From JBCCCJ01 sp039029315 (GTDB lineage: Bacteria > Bacteroidota > Bacteroidia > J057): a stretch of 64,000 nucleotides of DNA. Each line of letters starts with the position of its first letter. Within the stretch, counting starts at the first letter, position 1. The notes under the pieces are model-generated. The model saw only the letters and a list, made by a program, of their open reading frames with translations, was not told the DNA's origin and searched no databases. Position numbers and translations under genes: made by a program. Below, piece after piece: positions 10,401-18,607 of the stretch. The stretch covers positions 10,113 to 74,112 of the forward strand of contig JBCCGK010000054.1 of the NCBI GenBank assembly GCA_039029315.1, in the 5' to 3' direction.

Positions 10401-11189
10401 GCTCAGACAGATCTGGAGTTCGCAGAAATTGGAGCGGAAGCATCTAAGGACGATTCCAGAAGCAGAATCATCATTCATCACCCATTAGCCCCCAAAAATC
10501 AAACTAGAGATTGGTTTGCCTTTGGACCAGTAGTTCCTTTATCCTTTGAGGTGACAAGATCTGGAAGTGCATGGGCAGATACTGGTGGTGCGAGACGAAT
10601 ACAAATTGCTTGTAATGGACAAACACTCCATTTTTCTCCCGGAAACTGGACCTACGATGATCATCGAAAAGCCTTAACCTTCCTGGGAAGTTTACGCTTA
10701 GATCAGGAACAAATTCGGCCAGGATTAAATGTCCTTGAAATTTCAGTTGCCAATGCTGAACATGCTACTGTTCGAGCACATGCTATTTTCCTGGTCGATC
10801 CAGATGGACAAGTCCCTCTTGCCGGAATTTCTATTGATCCTACAGCTTCTCAATTTAACAGTCCTGGATCTGATCATGATTCTACTTATGAAGAATATGT
10901 TGTGATTCACTGGGAGGGAGAAGGGTCTATTTCTCTCGATGGATGGAAGGTTCGAGACAAAGTGGGAACCAGTTACACCTTTATGCCTCTTCAGCTCGAT
11001 CCAGGTCAATCCGTACGGCTACGAACAGGGGGAGACCCTATGAGAGACACCAATCAAGACCGTCACTGGGGCCGGAAGAAAGCTGTCTGGAACAATACTG
11101 GCGATACCATCTTCCTGATAGATCCACAAGGTCATGTCCGGTATAGCTATGTGTATCCTTCCTTTTCATCTCATCATCCAAATTCTTAA
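7428..11189 (+). CDS. Large helical protein with C-terminal lamin-tail domain, function unknown
   Basis: A TTG at 7422 is also in frame, but the ATG at 7428 is preferred (1253 aa). There is no signal peptide. Residues 1-230 are rich in Gly and Ala with alternating polar/hydrophobic segments (IEAAAEAQAKLRLLVLGAKGEVGV; GGGYSLGLKGGYGMDYF). Residues of about 230-1020 are almost wholly amphipathic helix. From about 1040 there is a beta-rich region, and residues 1128-1245 match a lamin-tail domain (EEYVVIHW, LDGWKVRDKVGTSYTF, WGRKKAVWNNTGDTIFLID). The next gene starts 2 bp later, so they form an operon. Lamin-tail domains occur in surface-associated and secreted bacterial proteins. No enzyme motif is visible. 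Confidence 0.85.
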   Translation: MPTIDFFSANGQAGFDEGWIEGGIEAEMGITGSLDLQICHGIDLAVDIEAAAEAQAKLRLLVLGAKGEVGVLAHAGLRGQATIEPNVFDRFGLNVQVQAAAEVAARARLEIALESEYIAELASQELDGLALEIFLAFLRELRVGGGVLGKIAYSAMARGWLAASGNFLSEDEGGFKIGGGYSLGLKGGYGMDYFMVLDFENPRRFFKTTVELITEEIVNHFREELPTGSEIGIELFQLLVPLCLEAAYDIGQRSLTQGISSPKEIVLPFLEAFAEALQLYLLDKVADFASQLIAQMIEEALIRSLGQEMSQTDKDRVLASSQQLIQILSDGKFSPEDIPEVLHFATTVFEVAAPEMAERVQRPISILWTAMVVGISLREVGALIAEGDISVLGFGVSARARIREMPSISEMPDLVQEEYISVVDDFDGTELTFDHAMDYLLGIGIGPLLRDQLPELASVLDLLYQHTGISPGNIVTFGIQGMIGANLTETELYQELKTFIQRATDEVIQTHVYDRLEEIANPNPDAQLYLEEVAKPSIELMLGFVFQQIDLAVADPGSLSGGEILQRLQSGISSVLYKIMARNLVVMEQIASSLVREQSVSAFAQLEQTVRTDETSLLMQSSVDHIDLLLATISEYVPIVPGQTGLNQEQLDALQIFIADMLNIAQESLSKEIFTDEIWNRRRTALLQLLLSLDAEINWNSRDLLESIGDKIASCGFIPDKEALEDLWDVQLDILLAQSEVLFERLPEPLTRLLLAFTEPQLRTIQQEAQAHYAQLLQTISSIRASLEEIPGKLAAKLQLWQAALADLIPAFANASLALVSSTFQSLKTALIERGKENLQTLNAPQFLIDGFDVSFEVIVIAVSTIVNDVFTLIRSWNWESMIDGLIEQISIAELALIGDVSYFQAGVEQDMESLVLSKVSELYLDEEGNPKYPILTFVLEAFTALSTQDYIELTVAEALTAINISSLIEPKLLAAIYGAQHADLEARQSSAQTDLEFAEIGAEASKDDSRSRIIIHHPLAPKNQTRDWFAFGPVVPLSFEVTRSGSAWADTGGARRIQIACNGQTLHFSPGNWTYDDHRKALTFLGSLRLDQEQIRPGLNVLEISVANAEHATVRAHAIFLVDPDGQVPLAGISIDPTASQFNSPGSDHDSTYEEYVVIHWEGEGSISLDGWKVRDKVGTSYTFMPLQLDPGQSVRLRTGGDPMRDTNQDRHWGRKKAVWNNTGDTIFLIDPQGHVRYSYVYPSFSSHHPNS

Positions 11190-11191
11190 TC

Positions 11192-12181
11192 ATGACCTCC
11201 TCATCTGCCGCAAATACATTGATTCAGACTGCTCAACAAGTTGTCGCAACGCTTGCCAGTGGCCTGAGCTATCATTATCATTATGTTCAGATTGTCATTG
11301 ATGGATTTGGCGTGAATGACACACATCTGCTTCCTGAACATGAAAGGAAACTCGATGAACTGATCTCAGGATCCTTACATTCTTTATTTGCTTTCCAGCA
11401 AGGCAATCCTGATACCCGCCTGGTGGGTTTTGTCGGCATGGCAAGCCAAACAGGACCAGAGAGCCAGAATTTGGAATTAGGCCTTCAACGCGCTCAGCAT
11501 GTGTATGCGTACCTGGGATCACGGGTAGATCCTTCTCAGATTGATGCCTATGTTGATTCGATTGGCTCCTCTCGTCCAAGACCTGGATATGATCAGGAAG
11601 GATCTGAGTTTGCGCAGAACCGAGCTGTCATTGTCTTTTTAGAAATCAGATATCCAATCATTGGTGCAGTTCCTGTGCCCCCTCTTCCTGATACGCCCCC
11701 ACCAGAACCTCAATCAAGAGAGTGGTCTCTCGCTTTATTTGCCAGCGTAGAAACAGAAACAGGTTTGAATATCATCGGATGCACGGTTCTCCTGGGCATA
11801 TTAACCAATCTCAGGACGAATGAGCAGAAGAATATTGCCATTTTTACTGGGGGAATAGATGCTGGGATCAGCCTTGCCACGCCTGGCGTTGTTGCAGGAG
11901 TCAATACGCAAGCCAATGAAGATGGCACATTTCAGACCCATTGGTTGACCTTCGAGGATTTTGACGGGTCTTATGTGGTGCTTACAGATGCAAGTGCAAC
12001 AAATGTAGCAGAGTTTGGAGACGGTGCCATCGGCATCTACAATGCCAATGTGGTCGTAAGTCCTCCCGGAATCTTCCTCAAATCTGTGGCAATCGGTGTT
12101 GGTGCCAAGTTACAATTCGGAAAATTTGTGATCATCGAGAGCCCTGATCTCTGGGATGAACTGACGGGTTTGATTCAATGA
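11192..12181 (+). CDS. OmpA-like domain protein without signal peptide
   Basis: The protein has 329 aa. Residues of about 45-155 resemble an OmpA C-terminal domain (LVGFVGMASQTGPESQN, LGLQRAQHVYAYL, then QNRAVIVFLEI). The Thr-Asp position that binds peptidoglycan in the family is replaced (GMASQTG), whereas the Arg of the following helix is kept. A proline-rich linker (about 160-180) leads to a glycine-rich beta domain of unknown type (about 185-329). No signal peptide or lipobox is present, which is unusual for an OmpA-fold protein. It follows the 1253-aa gene after 2 bp and must be co-translated with it. A joint particle, tail or cell-envelope role is inference. Confidence 0.82.
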   Translation: MTSSSAANTLIQTAQQVVATLASGLSYHYHYVQIVIDGFGVNDTHLLPEHERKLDELISGSLHSLFAFQQGNPDTRLVGFVGMASQTGPESQNLELGLQRAQHVYAYLGSRVDPSQIDAYVDSIGSSRPRPGYDQEGSEFAQNRAVIVFLEIRYPIIGAVPVPPLPDTPPPEPQSREWSLALFASVETETGLNIIGCTVLLGILTNLRTNEQKNIAIFTGGIDAGISLATPGVVAGVNTQANEDGTFQTHWLTFEDFDGSYVVLTDASATNVAEFGDGAIGIYNANVVVSPPGIFLKSVAIGVGAKLQFGKFVIIESPDLWDELTGLIQ

Positions 12182-12318
12182 AATCAAGAGTGTTACAGGT
12201 TTCAGATCCTCTCTCGATTGTAGATCAGCAATACTTAGCCCAGAAAACCAGGTTCAAGTAAAAACAGATCAAAGAAGAAGATACCTAGATGGATAGGAAA
12301 GTGAAGACTGCTTGGTAA

Positions 12319-13566
12319 TCAGCCAAACATCTTCTTCACCCGATGAAGGCCTTCGACCAGACGGTCTACATCTTCACGGTTATTATAAAAGGCAAAAGAA
12401 GCGCGAACTGTCCCCGGAATATCAAACCTTCGCATCAGCGGCTGGGTACAGTGGTGGCCAGTGCGAACTGCAATGCCCAGCCGATCCAGAATCGTTCCTG
12501 TATCATAGGGATGAATATCCCCAATCAAAAAAGAGATGACAGAAGCTTTGTGTGCAGAGGTGCCAATGATGCGCATGCCATCAATGGCGAGGAGTTGATC
12601 GGTTGCATAAGAAAGTAGATCTGCCTCATGCGCAGCGATGGCTTCATACCCGACATTCATGACATACTCCAGACCCGCCCCAAGACCAATCCCACCAGCA
12701 ATATTCGGAGTGCCTGCCTCGAATTTGTGGGGCAATTCATTGAAGGTAGTACCTTCGAATCGCACCGTTCGGATCATGTCTCCTCCTCCCATATAGGGGG
12801 GCATCTCGTTCAGCCATTTTTCTTTGCCATACAAAATGCCGATACCTGTGGGCGCAAAGACTTTATGACCAGAAAAGGCCAAAAAATCCACATCCAATGC
12901 CTGCACATCAACTTGCTGATGCGGAAGCGCCTGAGCAGCATCCAATAGCACCGGAATGTCTCTTGCATGTGCTGCTTCGATGATATCCTCCACAGGATTG
13001 ATGGTTCCCAGGGAATTCGAAGTGTGAACGACAGCTACAATGCGAGTTCGATCACTCAGAAGAGAATGGAAGGCTTGCATGTCCAACTCCCCTGAATCTG
13101 TTACAGGGATCACCTTAAGATTGGCCCCCTTCATGCCACAAATCAACTGCCAGGGAACAATGTTGGAATGGTGTTCCATTTCGGAGATCAAGACTTCATC
13201 TCCTTCTTTGAGATATTTCATCCCAAAACTGTGGGCAACAAGGTTGATGCCTTCTGTGGTACCTTTGGTGAAGAGGACTTCATGCTCATGTTTGGCATGA
13301 ATGATCTGTTGGGCCAGCTTTCTGGTTCGTTCATATTCATCAGTTGCCTGCTGACTGAGAAAATGTACCCCTCGATGAACATTGCTGTTCTCTTGAGAGT
13401 AATAATGATTCAGTCGGTCTATGACAGACTGGGGCTTTTGGGAAGTCGCTCCATTGTCCAGATAGACAAGAGGGTTTCCGTGGACTTCCTGATGCAAGGC
13501 CGGAAAATCCTGCCGGATGGCCTCGATATCGAAATTTGATGTTTGGGTGCGCATAAAAGGTGTCAT
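12319..13566 (-). CDS. sufS: SufS-type cysteine desulfurase
   Basis: The 415-aa protein is a class V PLP enzyme that removes sulfur from cysteine for Fe-S cluster assembly. The PLP lysine is Lys235 in FSGHKVFAPTG, and the persulfide-carrying cysteine is Cys373 in RTGHHCTQPLMRR. Both positions and the length fit SufS. It is the last gene of the sufBCDS set; the ATG at 13554 is an alternative start. No sufE or sufU gene follows in the 137 bp before the convergent gene, so the sulfur-transfer partner must be encoded elsewhere. Confidence 0.97.
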   Translation of the reverse strand: MTPFMRTQTSNFDIEAIRQDFPALHQEVHGNPLVYLDNGATSQKPQSVIDRLNHYYSQENSNVHRGVHFLSQQATDEYERTRKLAQQIIHAKHEHEVLFTKGTTEGINLVAHSFGMKYLKEGDEVLISEMEHHSNIVPWQLICGMKGANLKVIPVTDSGELDMQAFHSLLSDRTRIVAVVHTSNSLGTINPVEDIIEAAHARDIPVLLDAAQALPHQQVDVQALDVDFLAFSGHKVFAPTGIGILYGKEKWLNEMPPYMGGGDMIRTVRFEGTTFNELPHKFEAGTPNIAGGIGLGAGLEYVMNVGYEAIAAHEADLLSYATDQLLAIDGMRIIGTSAHKASVISFLIGDIHPYDTGTILDRLGIAVRTGHHCTQPLMRRFDIPGTVRASFAFYNNREDVDRLVEGLHRVKKMFG

Positions 13567-13623
13567 TGGAATGAACGCCCTTTGACTCGTCTCAGGGCAA
13601 GCTCGGACATAAGGCGCAGAGTA

Positions 13624-14919
13624 TCAGTATCTATTCTGAATCAGTTGGGACACGTATTCTTTGATCGGTTCAATCGAGATATTCTCAGCAACTTCCATAC
13701 AGAAAGCATAGATCAGCATAATTCGAGCATCTCCTTCCTTGATTCCTCTTGCTCTCAGGTAGAACATGGCTTCCTCATCCAGTCTTCCAGTAGTCGCTCC
13801 ATGACTACACTTGACATCGTCTGCATAAATCTCCAACTGTGGCTTGGTATAGATGTTGGCTGAATTCGAGAGTACGATGTTCCGGTTGGTTTGATAGGCA
13901 TTGGTCTTCTGAGCGTCCTCATACACATGAATTTTTCCACTAAAGACTCCTGTTGCCTGATCACCAATGATTCCTTTGTATAGCTCATTGCTAAAACAGT
14001 TCGGCTCCTTGTGATGAACCTCTGTATAATTGTCTACATGCTGTGAATCTGAGAGGAGATAGGCACCGATCAGGTGAGACTCTGTATGTTGTCCTTCCAG
14101 GTTCAGTCGGATGTTGTTCCTCACAATATCGCCGCTCATGGTGAAGGTATAGACAGAACAATAGCTGTCTCGTTGTTGCTGGATATCTATTCTGTCAATC
14201 CGAGAGGCCTGATCAGATTCTAGCTGAAACTGTATTACTTCCAGGCGCGCATTGTCGCTGACCAGCATCTCTGTTACAGTATTGCTCAGGCTCTCGCCTT
14301 CTCCGACAGTGAAATGACTGGAGATGAGTTGGGCAGAAGCATTTTTTTCAACAACAAACAGATTTCTGCTTTGACTGATGGTAGCCGTTGCCTCAGGAAC
14401 AGTCAGATGTATCAAATGAATCGGAGCAACGGATGTCTTGCCAGCGGGAACCAGCAACAATGTCCCTTCTTTTGCATAAGCCGTATTCAGTGCGCTGAAA
14501 ATATCAGAATTTTCTCCAATGGCTGTCCCCATTTTTTGCTGAAAAGCTTCCTTATTTTCAGCCGACAAGCTGGATAAGGCACTGATTTCCAACACATCCT
14601 GATTATGGCTGATGTCTGACAATTCTTTGGAATATTCTCCATTGACAAAAACCAATACATCAGACACCAAATCAGGAATCCGATATGCATCGATGGATGA
14701 GATCGCGGCGGCGGAGATTGGTCGATATTCCCGTTTGAGAATCGGGCGAAGGGAGGTATACTTCCAGGACTCAGTTTTTCGTCCTGGCAACTTCAGGTTC
14801 TGAAGAGAAGCCTCTGCTGCCTCTCGGGTAGGAATTAGCTCCCGGGTTCCATTCAAGCCCAAGGGGCGAAACGCATTGATAAATGCCTCCTCTATAGAAT
14901 TTGTTGCCATTGTGGCCAT
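13624..14919 (-). CDS. sufD: SufD Fe-S scaffold subunit
   Basis: This SufD protein forms the SufBC2D scaffold complex with SufB and SufC. The frame could extend to a TTG at 14928, but the ATG at 14919 (MATMATNS) is preferred, giving 431 aa. The C-terminal right-handed beta-helix contains the conserved histidine region VKCSHGATTGRLDEEAMFYLRARG. It lies between sufC and sufS with small gaps, consistent with one operon. SufD is less conserved than SufB in its N-terminal helical region, as here. Confidence 0.95.
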   Translation of the reverse strand: MATMATNSIEEAFINAFRPLGLNGTRELIPTREAAEASLQNLKLPGRKTESWKYTSLRPILKREYRPISAAAISSIDAYRIPDLVSDVLVFVNGEYSKELSDISHNQDVLEISALSSLSAENKEAFQQKMGTAIGENSDIFSALNTAYAKEGTLLLVPAGKTSVAPIHLIHLTVPEATATISQSRNLFVVEKNASAQLISSHFTVGEGESLSNTVTEMLVSDNARLEVIQFQLESDQASRIDRIDIQQQRDSYCSVYTFTMSGDIVRNNIRLNLEGQHTESHLIGAYLLSDSQHVDNYTEVHHKEPNCFSNELYKGIIGDQATGVFSGKIHVYEDAQKTNAYQTNRNIVLSNSANIYTKPQLEIYADDVKCSHGATTGRLDEEAMFYLRARGIKEGDARIMLIYAFCMEVAENISIEPIKEYVSQLIQNRY

Positions 14920-14969
14920 AGAAATCAAGTAAAATCGAATTTAATGATCGGAATCAGTCTATGCTTTTC

Positions 14970-15722
14970 TCAAACAGTTGCTCCCTCACGAATCCAGTCA
15001 TAGCCTTTTTCTTCCAGCTCCAGGGCCAGTTCTTTCCCCCCGGATTTGACGATCCGGCCATCAAAGAGAACATGCACGAAGTCTGGGACGATATAGTTGA
15101 GCAGTCGCTGATAGTGTGTGATCACCAGGAATGAGTTGTGTTCATTTCTCAGCTGATTGACTGCATTGGATACTATTTTTAGCGCATCTATGTCCAGGCC
15201 AGAATCTGTTTCATCCAGAATACAGAGCTTGGGCTCCAACATGGCCATTTGGAAGATCTCATTTCGCTTCTTTTCTCCCCCGGAGAATCCTTCATTGACA
15301 GAGCGTTTTGTCAAGGTGGTATCCAGGTCTACGATTTTCTTCTTTTCTTTCATCAACTTCAGAAAAGCACTTGCACTCAAGGCTTCTTGTCCTCGATATT
15401 CTCGGACTGAGTTGACTGATGTCCGCATGAAATTGGTCATGCTCACACCGGGAATCTCTACTGGATACTGAAATGCGAGGAAGATCCCCTCCCCTGCCCT
15501 TTCGTCTGGATCAAGGTCCAAAAGGTCCTTGCCTTCAAAAAGGATTTCGCCTTCTGATACTTCATATTCTTCACGCCCAGCCAATACGGAGGCCAGAGTA
15601 CTTTTGCCTGAGCCATTGGGACCCATAATGGCGTGAACTTCGCCCGGATTGATCTGGAGATTCAATCCTTTGAGGATTTGTTGTTCCTCAATGGAGGCGT
15701 GTATATTGTTGATATTGAGCAT
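14970..15722 (-). CDS. sufC: SufC ABC-type ATPase
   Basis: The 250-aa ATPase drives conformational change of the SufBC2D scaffold. Walker A is GPNGSGKST starting at residue 34, the ABC signature is SGGEKKR at 147-153, and Walker B ends in LCILDE at 166-171. The length and motifs are typical of SufC, which is an orphan ATPase with no membrane domain. It is flanked by sufB and sufD. Confidence 0.97.
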   Translation of the reverse strand: MLNINNIHASIEEQQILKGLNLQINPGEVHAIMGPNGSGKSTLASVLAGREEYEVSEGEILFEGKDLLDLDPDERAGEGIFLAFQYPVEIPGVSMTNFMRTSVNSVREYRGQEALSASAFLKLMKEKKKIVDLDTTLTKRSVNEGFSGGEKKRNEIFQMAMLEPKLCILDETDSGLDIDALKIVSNAVNQLRNEHNSFLVITHYQRLLNYIVPDFVHVLFDGRIVKSGGKELALELEEKGYDWIREGATV

Positions 15723-15803
15723 TCTATTTGTATCGTTCGAAATTAAGATGTTCTGTTATTTGCAAAAAGAAAAAGCTTATCCCCTTCTGTAGAGAGTGAG
15801 AAC

Positions 15804-17285
15804 CTAGCCCACACTTCCCTCCAGGCTAATGCTGAGAAGCTTTTGTGCCTCGACGGCAAATTCCATTGGCAATTGGTTCAATACTTCCTTGGCGTATCCA
15901 TTCACGATGAGACCGATGGCTGTTTCTTCATCGATTCCCCGTTGATTGCAGTAAAAAATCTGATCTTCCCCGATTTTGGAGGTTGTCGCTTCATGCTCCA
16001 CCTGTCCTGAAGGATTTCCAACTTCTATGTAAGGAAAAGTATGTGCCCCACATCTGTCTCCGATCAAGAGTGAATCACATTGAGAGAAGTTCCGGGCATT
16101 GGCCGCATCTTTGTGGATTTTGACCAGACCTCTATAGCTATTGTTACTTTTCCCCGCGGAGATTCCCTTGGAGATGATGATACTCCTGGTGTTCTTTCCC
16201 AAGTGGATCATCTTGGTTCCAGTATCTGCCTGCTGGCGTCCATTGGTTACTGCGACAGAGTAGAATTCTCCTTCGGAATTGTCTCCTTTCAGAATACAAC
16301 TAGGATATTTCCAGGTGATGGCAGATCCTGTCTCTACTTGCGTCCAGGAAATCTTGGAGTTTCTTCCCTTGCACAATCCTCGCTTGGTTACGAAATTGTA
16401 AATCCCTCCTGCACCCGTTTCCATATCACCAGGATACCAGTTCTGGACAGTAGAGTATTTAATTTCGGCATTGTCCATGGTGATCAATTCAACCACGGCC
16501 GCATGAAGTTGGTTCTCATCCCGCATAGGAGCCGTACAGCCCTCGAGGTAGCTTACATAACTTCCGGCTTCAGCCACGATGAGTGTTCGCTCGAACTGAC
16601 CTGTATTTTTCTCATTGATTCGGAAATATGTAGACAGCTCCATGGGACATCGAACGCCCTCTGGAATGTAGACAAATGACCCATCTGTAAACACTGCTGC
16701 ATTGAGTGCGGCATAGTAGTTATCGGTATGAGGAACAACTGCCCCCATATACTTTTTGATGAGTTCAGGATGATCTTTGATTGCTTCTGAGAACGAACAA
16801 AAAATAATGCCTTTCTCAGCCAGCTTTTCCTTATATGTAGTCTTGACAGACACACTATCAATCACTGCATCTACTGCGACACCTGCCAGTACTTTCTGTT
16901 CTTCGAGTGGAATCCCGAGTTTTTTAAAGGTATTTAGCAGTTCAGGATCAACCTCATCCAGACTATCCAGTTTCGGCTTTTGTTTGGGAGCCGCATAATA
17001 ATATACATCCTGAAAGTCGATACGAGGATATTCCACATGTGCCCATTCTGGCTCCTCCATCTGCAACCAGTATCGATAAGCCTTTAGTCGATAGGCCAAC
17101 ATCCATTCCGGTTCTTCCTTTTTGGCAGAAATGAACCGAATAATGTCTTCATTCAGACCCTTTGGTGCTTTGTCACTTTCGATGTCCGAAACCCACCCAT
17201 ATTCGTACTTCCGATCTGTGAATTCCTGTATGATTTTTTCGTCCTCTGAGAGGTCCGGGATTGGTGCTAACGTCTCTTCAGTCAT
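15804..17285 (-). CDS. sufB: SufB Fe-S scaffold subunit
   Basis: The 493-aa SufB is the main scaffold subunit. The C-terminal region has the conserved CDSLLIGDRCGAHTFPYIEV segment carrying the cysteine used in cluster building, and LVKIHKDAANARNFSQC before it. It is the first gene of sufBCDS, and its promoter and operator candidates lie within 120 bp upstream. No Rrf2-type regulator gene is adjacent. Confidence 0.97.
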   Translation of the reverse strand: MTEETLAPIPDLSEDEKIIQEFTDRKYEYGWVSDIESDKAPKGLNEDIIRFISAKKEEPEWMLAYRLKAYRYWLQMEEPEWAHVEYPRIDFQDVYYYAAPKQKPKLDSLDEVDPELLNTFKKLGIPLEEQKVLAGVAVDAVIDSVSVKTTYKEKLAEKGIIFCSFSEAIKDHPELIKKYMGAVVPHTDNYYAALNAAVFTDGSFVYIPEGVRCPMELSTYFRINEKNTGQFERTLIVAEAGSYVSYLEGCTAPMRDENQLHAAVVELITMDNAEIKYSTVQNWYPGDMETGAGGIYNFVTKRGLCKGRNSKISWTQVETGSAITWKYPSCILKGDNSEGEFYSVAVTNGRQQADTGTKMIHLGKNTRSIIISKGISAGKSNNSYRGLVKIHKDAANARNFSQCDSLLIGDRCGAHTFPYIEVGNPSGQVEHEATTSKIGEDQIFYCNQRGIDEETAIGLIVNGYAKEVLNQLPMEFAVEAQKLLSISLEGSVG

Positions 17286-17362
17286 ATCTTAAGTTTAATT
17301 AGACTGATTCTAATTAAGGGTGCAAATTAAAACGCGAAATCCCAAAAGTCAATCGCGCAGTG

Positions 17363-17370
17363 CAAATATA
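17363..17370 (-). promoter_or_regulatory. suf operon promoter, -7 element TATATTTG
   Basis: On the minus strand the sequence reads TATATTTG, an exact match to the Bacteroidota -7 consensus TAnnTTTG, about 78 bp before the sufB start. No clear TTTG -33 element lies at the expected distance. Instead, a perfect palindrome covers the upstream area, which fits a regulated promoter. Confidence 0.6.
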
Positions 17371-17385
17371 CTACTTAATTTTTAT

Positions 17386-17401
17386 TACCTAATATTAGGT
17401 A
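17386..17401. promoter_or_regulatory. 16-bp perfect palindrome, candidate operator of the suf operon
   Basis: TACCTAATATTAGGTA is a perfect palindrome about 15 bp upstream of the TATATTTG element. Its size and position fit a dimeric regulator. Rrf2-type Fe-S regulators (IscR/SufR-like) are the natural candidates for a suf operon, but no such gene is in the window. Confidence 0.65.
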
Positions 17402-17431
17402 GTCAAAATCTTTTGTCTATCCATCCAAAAG

Positions 17432-17487
17432 AAAAAACAGGGAAGGAAAGTCGCAGCATTTCGCAAACTTTCCTTCCCTATTTTTTT
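17432..17487. terminator. Bidirectional terminator between the mscS-like gene and suf
   Basis: AGGGAAGGAAAG (17439-17450) pairs with CTTTCCTTCCCT (17468-17479), a perfect 12-bp stem. A run of A precedes it and a run of T follows it on the plus strand, so it can act in either direction. It terminates the sigma/small-protein/mscS operon reading leftward and insulates the suf promoter. Confidence 0.85.
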
Positions 17488-17506
17488 ATTCCAACTGCTT
17501 TCTGGT

Positions 17507-18346
17507 TTAACCTTCCTCTATCCTTAATTGTTTGGTGTTGTGATAAATAATCACTTTATCTGAATTCAGTCGGCTCATGGGAAACCGAATCATTTGGTCC
17601 CCAACATCAAGAATGATGGCGTGATTGCTCATGTTCACGATTGTTCCTTTGTTTTGATCGATCTCAATGGTTTGCCCAATTTGGAACTGGGTTTTATTGT
17701 AATAGGAGGTCAGGATATTTGACAAAACAGGCCGAGCAGCATATCCATAGGCGATGGCGAATGCGAGGGCAATTCCTCCCAGAATGATGGACACATTGGA
17801 GATGATAATGGTCGTATCTACGCCTGCCTGATTGAGGGCCGTAACCACAATCACAAGGAAGAGAATATAAAAGACTGCCAAACTGATGATCTTCCAAGCT
17901 GGGATGCCGAGGGATTTGCAGGTATTTCCGACCATGTCTCGAATGGCATCGGCGATATAAAATCCTATTGCCAAAATCAAAAACGCTGTTAATAGTTGTG
18001 GCAGGTAATTGATGAGATCACTAATGAGTTGCGAAACACTATCCAATCCCAGGGTCTCTGCTGCTCCCAAAATAGTTACGAGCATGAGCGTCCAGAAAAT
18101 TATTTTTTTGATAATGCCCACCGGTTTAATGAGCAGGTTGGCTTCTTTGAAGGTTTTTGTCTCATTTAATTTTTCTGCCAGCTTCTCTATGCCAATCCGT
18201 TTAAGGATAGTGGCTGTCAAACCTGAAATGATTTTGGCCAGCAACCAGCCGACAAGAATAAGAACAATTGCTCCCATGAGACTAGGAAGCACCTGAAACA
18301 TTTGATCCACTACTTTAGACAGAGAATCTGTGATGTTTTCGAACAT
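17507..18346 (-). CDS. Small mechanosensitive channel (MscS-like, TM-helix repeat type)
   Basis: The 279-aa membrane protein has several hydrophobic segments with the conserved TM-helix repeat pattern (LPSLMGAIVLILVGWLLAKII, then LPQLLTAFLILAIGFYIADAI). The pore-like helix IILGGIALAFAIAYGYAARPVLSNIL is followed by a short beta domain (FQIGQTIEIDQNKGTIVNM, then RFPMSRLNSDKVII) as in MscS. The large C-terminal MscS vestibule is missing. It is the third gene after an ECF sigma factor and a small protein, which points to osmotic or envelope stress control. Confidence 0.9.
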   Translation of the reverse strand: MFENITDSLSKVVDQMFQVLPSLMGAIVLILVGWLLAKIISGLTATILKRIGIEKLAEKLNETKTFKEANLLIKPVGIIKKIIFWTLMLVTILGAAETLGLDSVSQLISDLINYLPQLLTAFLILAIGFYIADAIRDMVGNTCKSLGIPAWKIISLAVFYILFLVIVVTALNQAGVDTTIIISNVSIILGGIALAFAIAYGYAARPVLSNILTSYYNKTQFQIGQTIEIDQNKGTIVNMSNHAIILDVGDQMIRFPMSRLNSDKVIIYHNTKQLRIEEG

Positions 18347-18385
18347 TTGTGTACGGAGTTTTCAAGAAAAAAAGGAATTCAAAAA

Positions 18386-18607
18386 TTAGGATTCAAGACG
18401 TTTGGTCGAATCCTGGGAATGTTGATCTATGGGGGGTGAATCTATTTCTGTAGAGAAACTTTCACCAGCAGTAGCACCAAATTTTGCGAGAAACAGATCC
18501 AACACATCCATGACAAATTTGATAGAGTAAATATTTCCAAGCGCCTGTTGCTTCGCTTCCTTGGGGAGGGAATCTTTTGGCTCAATTTGTTTGAATGGGT
18601 TATCCAT
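18386..18607 (-). CDS. Small conserved-looking protein coupled to ECF sigma factor
   Basis: The frame is open to 18637, but the ATG at 18607 (MDNPFKQIEPKDSLP) is preferred, because it overlaps the stop codon of the sigma factor gene (ATGGATAA), a sign of translational coupling. The 73-aa product is soluble, with a hydrophobic helical centre (IYSIKFVMDVLDLFLAKFG) and an acidic, polar tail. No transmembrane segment is clear. Its tight coupling suggests it modulates the sigma factor, possibly as a small anti-sigma. It matches no domain that I can name. Confidence 0.72.
   Translation of the reverse strand: MDNPFKQIEPKDSLPKEAKQQALGNIYSIKFVMDVLDLFLAKFGATAGESFSTEIDSPPIDQHSQDSTKRLES

Noticed and set aside
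12182..12318. Possible sufE or other small gene after sufS
   Set aside because: The interval is only 137 bp and has no frame with a SufE pattern.
16080..16679. 199-codon plus-strand open frame
   Set aside because: It is antisense to sufB, which is highly conserved along the whole interval.
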